Positions 58,343 through 64,000 of a stretch of 64,000 nucleotides of DNA are shown one piece after another; position 1 is the stretch's first letter; each line of letters begins with the position of its first letter. Made by a program: the position numbers and the translations under genes. The notes beneath the pieces were generated by a model, which was given only the letters and a program-made list of their open reading frames with translations, was not told where the DNA came from and did no database searches. The DNA comes from Dactylorhiza incarnata. Its lineage: Eukaryota; Streptophyta; Magnoliopsida; Asparagales; Orchidaceae. The stretch is taken from contig JAWHQI010000228.1 of NCBI GenBank assembly GCA_033032865.1, positions 2,580,501 to 2,644,500 of the forward strand, in the 5' to 3' direction.

Positions 58343-59905
58343 TCATGTTCTGCTTGAATTTGTCAGTTGTTCTTCTTCTTCATTCTCAATGGGATCATTG
58401 TTCAATTGTTCTTCCTGAATCATGTCCTCTTGTGGAAGTGGGTCTTGAATGCTCTTTTCTGATGTTTCTTGTTCAGACTCTTCACTTGGTTCCTCTAACT
58501 GATTTTCCTTTCCTTTATTTAGAGCTAGTTGCTCAAGCTGGGTTTCTATACTGTTATTTTCCTGTGAAAAAGAACTGGTGGAAGTCTCCTCCCCCTTAAG
58601 AAGCATGTTAGTTTCATCAAATACAATGTGCATAGATTCTTCAGTTTTAAGAGTTCTTTTGTTATAGCACCTATAGGCTTTACTAGATGCTGAATATCCT
58701 AGAAATATTCCATCATCAGATTTCTTGTCAAACTTGGCAAGATGATCTTTTCCATTATTTAGGATAAAACAAGCACATCCAAAGATCTTAAAATATTTAA
58801 CTATGGGTGTTTTTCCTTTCAAGAGCTCATATGGAGTTTTTGATTTAGTTTTGTGTATTAGGCTTCTATTTAGTACATAGTTGGCAGTGTTGACTGCTTC
58901 AGCCCAGAAAGTTTTTGGCAAACCTGATTCTATAAGTAATGTCCTTCCTGATTCTATTAATGTTCTATTCTTTCTTTCAGCCACTCCATTTTGCTGAGGA
59001 GTTTTAGGGGCTAAAAAACTTTGTTTGATACCTAATTCTTCACAGAAACTACTCATAAACTGATTTTCAAATTCAGTCCCATGATCACTTCTGATTATGG
59101 ATACCTGACTATTGAGTTCAGATTGAATTTGTTTTATGAATTTTGAGAGAGTCTGATGGGTTTCAGACTTAGGCCTTAGAAAGAATACCCAGCTGAATCT
59201 AGAGTAGTCATCTACAATGACTAGGGTATAGGATTTTCCACCTAAGCTCTGAGTGGATATGGGACCAAAAAGATCCATGTGTAATAAGTGAAGGATCCTT
59301 GGAGAGTCATCCTTACCAATTGGTTTGAAGGATGATTTTGTTTGTTTTCCTAGTTGACAAGGTCTGCATGGAGAATCCTTAGAGTATCTACCCTTTGGTA
59401 AGCCTCTAACTAGGTTATTTTTTGCTAGTTTACTAATTGTTTTGTAGTTTAAATGACCTAGTCTCCTATGCCATAATTCACTTTTATCAATAATATTTAT
59501 GAATAAACAGACTTCTGTGGGTGAATAACTAAAGTCCACTACATATACTTTTCCTTTTCTAATTCCTTTAAGTACTGTGGCACCAGTCTTGATATCAATA
59601 ATATGGCAGAATAGTGTGGTGAATTTTACCTCATACTTACCATTATCACATATCTGACTTATACTTATCAGATTATGCTTTAGTCCTTTGACTACCACCA
59701 CATTCTTGAAGGTGACTTTCCCTTCATTGAAATCTCCAAAGCCCTTGGTTTGGCCACAGCTAGAGTCTCCAAAAGTTACTGATGGTCCAAGTCTGTCCTC
59801 AAAGTTGATTAACAAGTTTTTGCATCCTGTCATGTGCATGGAGCATCCACTGTCCAAGTACCACACAAGCCTGGAGATGTGATACATCTGCACATAAAAT
59901 TTCAA
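58343..59905 (-). CDS. E5 protease and integrase
   Basis: 520 codons. Protease WYLDSGCSMHMTG with catalytic Asp, KGLKHNLISISQICDNG, zinc-binding HRRLGH...CRPCQLGK, then the integrase core [21 protein letters not shown] and PQQNGVAERKNRTL with all three catalytic acids, and a Gln/Glu-rich end. It ends at TGA shortly before the RT frame. The true upstream junction with gag is out of frame at about 59905. The listed start is a non-ATG codon, so natural initiation here is unlikely. Confidence 0.93.
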   Translation of the reverse strand: MKFYVQMYHISRLVWYLDSGCSMHMTGCKNLLINFEDRLGPSVTFGDSSCGQTKGFGDFNEGKVTFKNVVVVKGLKHNLISISQICDNGKYEVKFTTLFCHIIDIKTGATVLKGIRKGKVYVVDFSYSPTEVCLFINIIDKSELWHRRLGHLNYKTISKLAKNNLVRGLPKGRYSKDSPCRPCQLGKQTKSSFKPIGKDDSPRILHLLHMDLFGPISTQSLGGKSYTLVIVDDYSRFSWVFFLRPKSETHQTLSKFIKQIQSELNSQVSIIRSDHGTEFENQFMSSFCEELGIKQSFLAPKTPQQNGVAERKNRTLIESGRTLLIESGLPKTFWAEAVNTANYVLNRSLIHKTKSKTPYELLKGKTPIVKYFKIFGCACFILNNGKDHLAKFDKKSDDGIFLGYSASSKAYRCYNKRTLKTEESMHIVFDETNMLLKGEETSTSSFSQENNSIETQLEQLALNKGKENQLEEPSEESEQETSEKSIQDPLPQEDMIQEEQLNNDPIENEEEEQLTNSSRT

Positions 59906-61889
59906 ACATTAGTTTGAACCCTGCTCAGCTGGGGTCCCTTCCTATAATCAGCGAAAGAACTAATGAAGGAATAAGTAGGTTTTACAGGATATCCTTCCTC
60001 CTTTTGGGGCTTTGGTCTATCATACCAATCTGTTTTGGTAATGTCACAAAAATGGTGTTCATAATAAAAGGAAAGGGAAGGAGACTTTTTGAACAGAGAG
60101 ACATTTCTGTCAGATTGGTTGCGTCGATATGAATTCGACGTATGTTTAAGGTTGCGTCGATATGGAGTCGACACTTTCTTTATTCTATGTTTACTTTCAG
60201 TCGAAGTATGAGAAGGGTTGCGTTGAGTAGAAGTCGACGCATTTTGGTGTAAGCGTCGATTAGAAATCGACGCACATTGATAAGAGTTCGACACATAATC
60301 AAAGTTTTTGTGAGGATTCTTTCCTAAGATTCCTTTATTTGTAATGGGATTAGGTTGATTGAAAATAGTGGTTATTTCTTGACTTACTTGTGATCTTGCT
60401 TCTGCTAGATGATTCTCCCTAGTGAAGTGAATGGGATTTTCCAGACAGGTTTGCTAGATGATTGAGATTTAGATGCTTCATTAGTTTTCAATTTTAGTTG
60501 ACTAAATCTATTAGTGAAATTCTCAGAAATATTTTTGATCTTCTGACCTCTTCCATTTAGAGAGTCCTCAAAGGCTTTAGCCTTTGCTAGCTCTTTTCTT
60601 AGTGTTAGATTTTCTAAATAGATTTTGTTTAGGTTTTCCTCTGAGAGTTCTAGATTGAGTTTATAATTTTTATGGTTATTTACTTGTTTTAGATTTTTTA
60701 ATTCTTTTACTTCTTTTTCAGATTTGATTAAATCTAAACAGAATTCTTTGAAATCTTGTTTGAAATCAGTAGTGGAGAAATCTATATTATCAAGTATATT
60801 TACCATAGATGTGTCATCAAGCTTCTCAGTGGTCATCAGACATGTTTCTTCTTGCTTGACCTCTTCTTGATCAATATCTGATGAGGTACTTTCTTCAGAT
60901 TCTGAATCACTCCAGGATTGAGCAATGAATCCTCTTTCTTTCTTTTTCTTCTTTGGATCTGTTCTTTTTAGATCTTTCTTGCTGCTGTTCTCCTTGGGAC
61001 ATTCAGGAGCAATGTGTCCAGGTTTCCTGCAAGTGTAACAGATAATCTCTTTAGTGGGTGTTTTGTTATACCTGGTTTTTGAATCTCTTCTTCTGGATCC
61101 TTCTGTTTTGATCCACTTTTTGAACTTTCTGGCCAGCAAGCTGATTAGCTCCTCATCATTAGTAGATGATTCACCATCAATAACCTTCAATGCAATACTC
61201 TTTTCTTTTGAGAGTGGAGATGCCTTTTCTTTTTCAGCTCTGGTTTTCAACAGTTGTTCATAGGATTTTAATTTACCCAATAGAACATCTGTTGATATTT
61301 CTTTTTGACTTCTGGAGTCTTTAATTGGCCAGATTCTTGAATCCCAAGAGCTGGGAAAGCAAGTCAGCAATTTATCATTTATCTCAGTGAGAGATATGTC
61401 CTTCTCAAGTGTTCTCAATTCATTGATTATGAGGCTGAATCTTGAGTACATGTCAGCAACACTTTCACTTTCTTTCTTTTGGAAGTTTTCATATTGGGAA
61501 ATCAGTAGTTCCTTTCTATCCTTTTTCTCATCAGCACTTCCCTCTACCATTTTGGTGAGAGCTTCCCATACTTCCTTAGCTGACTCACAATCAGCAATCT
61601 TTTGGAAAATTTCATCTGAGAGGGTTGAGACTAAGATATTCATAGCTTTGGCATCATGTCCTTGGGCTTTCTTCTCATCCTCTGTCCATTCAGCTCTTGG
61701 AGCAAGTATTTCAGTCACTTTTCCACTTGAGTCCTTCCTGAATGGCTTGGGGGGACCTGTCAAGATAATATTAAACAATTCATCATCAATAGAGTTTAAA
61801 TAAATTCTAACTCTTGTCTTCCAAAGTGCAAACTTTTCAAGGTTGCAAATTTGTGGTCTGGTGGAAGCATAATCTTTGATTTGTGCCAT
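59902..61889 (-). pseudogene. E5 gag with a 5-bp duplication frameshift
   Basis: ATG at 61889 (MAQIKDYAS) opens the frame. UBN2-like region (KFALWKTRVRIYL; AMNILVSTLSDEIFQ; AKEVWEALTKM), CCHC knuckle CYTCRKPGHIAPEC near 61020, then coiled-coil segments. The frame ends at 60405. The next frame, continuing to 59902, reads NHLAEARSQVSQEI, as expected of the gag tail. The tandem AGTGA AGTGA at 60421-60430 accounts for the shift. The tail contains GTCGA dyads (60120-60292) inside the reading frame. Confidence 0.9.
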
Positions 61890-61970
61890 GTGCAAGATAG
61901 TTTTGAAGATATATATATATAAGAGGTAGAATTTTTTGATCAAGGAGTTATCCTTTTTAGATCAACCTCC

Positions 61971-61982
61971 CTCTGATACCAA
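61971..61982 (-). promoter_or_regulatory. E5 primer-binding site
   Basis: TGGTATCAGAGG on the minus strand directly after the LTR end. Initiator-Met complement with one mismatch at the last base. Confidence 0.88.
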
Positions 61983-61983
61983 T

Positions 61984-63299
61984 TGAAAGTGCACAGTTAA
62001 CCTCACTAGAATTCTCTAGAGGGGGGGGGTGAATAGAGATTTAAAATATTTTGTGCTAAGTTAATATATATATGTGTATGATCACAGATTAGAGCTTCCC
62101 ACACACCAACAAGAATTAGACAAGTAATTAAAGTAAATGCAAGAGAGAAAATCACAGCACAACACAAGAAAATATAGTGGTTCCCCAAACTTTGGGTAGT
62201 CCACTCTTCTACCCCCTTGGTAGGAATTCACTATCTTGCACTGAGTCTTTTGATAAGGAGACTCTTAGAACCACCCTGAGTCTTTTGACAAGGAGACTCT
62301 TAGAACCAACTGAGTCTTTTGACAAGGAGACTCTTAGAACCAGTACACTGAATTTTTTTTGAAGAGAGATTCTTAAAACTCTTTTACAATATTTAAGTAA
62401 GAAAGAAAGAAAGAAAGAAACAATAATGAATCTTCTTCCTAGCAAGAAGATTGGAAGCACAAGAAGTGAATTAAATCTTTCTTCTATGGAGAGAAGAAGA
62501 TTTGTAGCCTTTCTCTCTTTTAGTGAGAGCAATCAGATTTTGCAGCAGTGAGATTTCAGAAGCAGAAGAAGAAATGGTTGAATATTGCTGCAGAGCTTTT
62601 TCTCAATTTCTCTCTTTTCTCTTGGGAGCTTTTCCTCTATTTCAAAATGTATGTGGTAGATCACTCAACTCCTTATTTTTTGCCGACCTCCTCTTTATTT
62701 ATAGCTCTGCGTATTCAAGATAATGCTATAGGAGGATAATTAATTAGCAGTCAGAGAATTTGAAAAAAATAGAAATGTTTCTATAATTAGCATACCAATA
62801 GAAGGAAAGAATTCATTCCAAATTCAAATAATATCCATAATGAGTTTTATCAGATTAGCCAAGAATCAAATAGAAGGAAGGAATGATTCAGAATGGCTAT
62901 AAAATATTAACATTATTCCATATAAATTAGATCTACTGAAAGAAGGAAAGAGATCTGGCGCATATTTAAATCTGTCATATAAATCGACGTGCGTCGATTA
63001 CTATTCGACGTAAGCGTCGAATTCATCCTGGCTGGACGTCGAGAGAAGAATAAGGAAGGTGCGTCGACTAAGGTGCGTCGACTTCATTAGATGCGTCGAC
63101 TAGAAATCAGAGTGGCGTCGACAACACATACGTCGAAATCTTCCTAAAGTTACTTCGACATATCCTGAAGAAAACGTCGACTACATTTCGACGTTGCGTC
63201 GAATACTATTCGACGTATATTTACTTAGTCTTGTTTTTCATTCATAAAACTCTTTCTTTAACTCATTTCTAGGGGTTAAGAGAAATCATTTCCCCAACA
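61984..63299 (-). repeat. E5 5' LTR
   Basis: 1,316 bp, nearly identical to the 3' LTR. TATAAATAAAGAGG on the minus strand near 62703 is the probable promoter, with GTCGA dyads upstream (62988-63220). The triple hairpin array is at 62243-62345 and the C-tract near 62021. Confidence 0.95.
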
Positions 63300-63312
63300 A
63301 TATGTCGGCTAT
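63300..63312 (+). repeat. E4-family LTR continuation and right ATATG
   Basis: ATATG duplicated target, then TCGGCTAT, which continues the LTR broken at 53024 (compare ATCGGCTATTCTC on the reverse strand near 49742). It is cut at 63313 by another LTR. Confidence 0.6.
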
Positions 63313-63461
63313 TGAAAGATATGGGTTATCTATAAACTACACCTATAGGGGGTGATTAGGTGTTTTCAGTATTATTTGCTACTTTAAGGTTTGACTATCA
63401 CAACACAAAAGCAATCATAGAAAACACACAAGATTAATAGTGGTTCCCTACAAGACAATGT
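63313..63461 (-). repeat. LTR fragment, unidentified copia family
   Basis: It begins TGAAAGATATGG and carries CACCTATAGGGGGTGATTAGG, the family-wide LTR-end module (G-rich tract then TGA.TAG) seen in E3, E4 and E5 in this orientation. It breaks off where another LTR begins. Confidence 0.6.
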
Positions 63462-64000
63462 TGAAAGTGTGATATTAGATCTTAGATTTACTCTAGAGGG
63501 GGGGGGGGGGTTAATAGAGCTTTAAAAGTTTTAACTTATTTTATAGCGAAATTAAAATAATGATATATGTATGTGTAGTTAAGTGAGTAGAAAAACAAAA
63601 CAAAACAACACAGCATAGTACAGAAAATAAACACAGCAAAGACACAAGGATCTATAGTAGTTCCCCAATCAACAAGGGTACATCTACTCTTCTACCACGC
63701 TTGTAGGAATCCACATAGGTTTTTGATCAGGTGCCCTATCACCACTGAGCTTTTGATCTGGTGCTCAAACCAAACCATAGGTTTTTGATCAGGTGACCTT
63801 CCACTAAAGGTTAGCTTTTGAAGGGAGTTAAAACCCTGTACAAGGTGGGGTAAAAAGAAAGAACAATAAAGAGTTTATGAAGTTCTTCTCTCTCAATAAG
63901 ATCTGAGAAAAGACTAGTGGATTGCTGTTATTGTAAAGCTCCCCCTATCTGATAGAGTTTGTTTATAGTTGGTGAAGCTTTCTCTTGGGTGAAGAAGACT
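63462..64000 (-). repeat. LTR fragment of another copia family, runs off window
   Basis: TGAAAGTGTGATATTAG, then CTCTAGAG and a long G-run followed by TTAATAGAG, the LTR-end module. Repeated TTTTTGATCAGGTG units (63720-63810) parallel the hairpin repeats of E5. No coding sequence in view. Confidence 0.7.

Larger units (their letters stand above)
53025..63299 (-). mobile_element. Copia element E5 (SIRE-like), nearly complete and recent
   Basis: The element is flanked by perfect ATATG duplications (53020-53024 and 63300-63304). Its LTRs are 1,320 and 1,316 bp and, by eye, differ at about 11 positions plus one 4-bp TA indel. Order on the minus strand: 5' LTR, primer site, gag, protease-integrase, RT-RNase H, sense extra gene, polypurine tract, 3' LTR. 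A few stops and frameshifts prevent full expression. Confidence 0.96.

Noticed and set aside
53025..63299. Tandem dyads as a CRISPR-like array
   Set aside because: The repeats are palindromes with irregular spacing in a plant retrotransposon. There are no uniform spacers or cas genes.

Overview
The window is plant nuclear heterochromatin made almost wholly of nested transposable elements. I found no host gene, tRNA, rRNA or CRISPR array. The evidence for a flowering plant is: a CACTA (En/Spm) DNA transposon with spliced TNP2 and TNPA-like genes; several SIRE/Maximus-like Ty1/copia retrotransposons with 1.1-1.5 kb LTRs and initiator-Met primer sites; and Ty3/gypsy remnants. The species cannot be named from the sequence.

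Layout from left to right. (1) 1-8079: CACTA element on the minus strand, with its left end outside the window. Both gene models have consistent splice phases. It sits inside the gag of copia element E1. (2) 8080-16693: E1 (+), with broken gag and protease, a long integrase-RT-RNase H frame, an antisense extra gene and the 3' LTR. E1 appears to lie in the 5' LTR of E2. (3) 16694-23517: E2 (+), a gag-only element without pol. (4) 23518-24094: LTR fragment of the E3 family. (5) 24095-25930: unassigned, probably gypsy-derived. (6) 25931-42217: gypsy element G (-), with its polyprotein split by E3 (27646-35614, -), another gag-only element that carries an antisense extra gene. (7) 42218-50585: decayed copia E4 (-), with a decayed extra ORF in sense orientation. 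(8) 50586-51707: a 1.1-kb block of TATAGTATA-like words. (9) 51708-52168: a second CACTA terminus. (10) 52169-53024 with 63300-63312: an E4-family LTR split by E5. (11) 53025-63299: E5 (-), a nearly complete and recent copia with an ATATG target duplication. (12) 63313-64000: two further LTR fragments.

The main result is a shared architecture of the copia elements. Four of them (E1, E3, E4, E5) carry an extra gene between pol and the 3' LTR, or in that place when pol is lost. It is antisense in E1 and E3 and sense in E4 and E5, and each copy has its own TATA-like promoter. The E1 and E3 versions are homologous proteins with a matching leader intron that ends at the ATG. The E5 version is split by a phase-0 intron. 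Next to these promoters, and in the LTRs, lie CpG-rich palindromes whose positions are conserved while their sequences differ between families.

Two RNA-level structures are also conserved: a 60-61-nt hairpin with compensatory stem changes (five copies in E1, E2 and E3), and a hairpin enclosing the polypurine tract and LTR start (E1, E2, E3, E5). Nearly all stop codons in the decayed extra genes can be explained by C-to-T transitions, as expected in methylated DNA. Splice sites, promoters and RNA folds are read from sequence only and are not experimentally shown.
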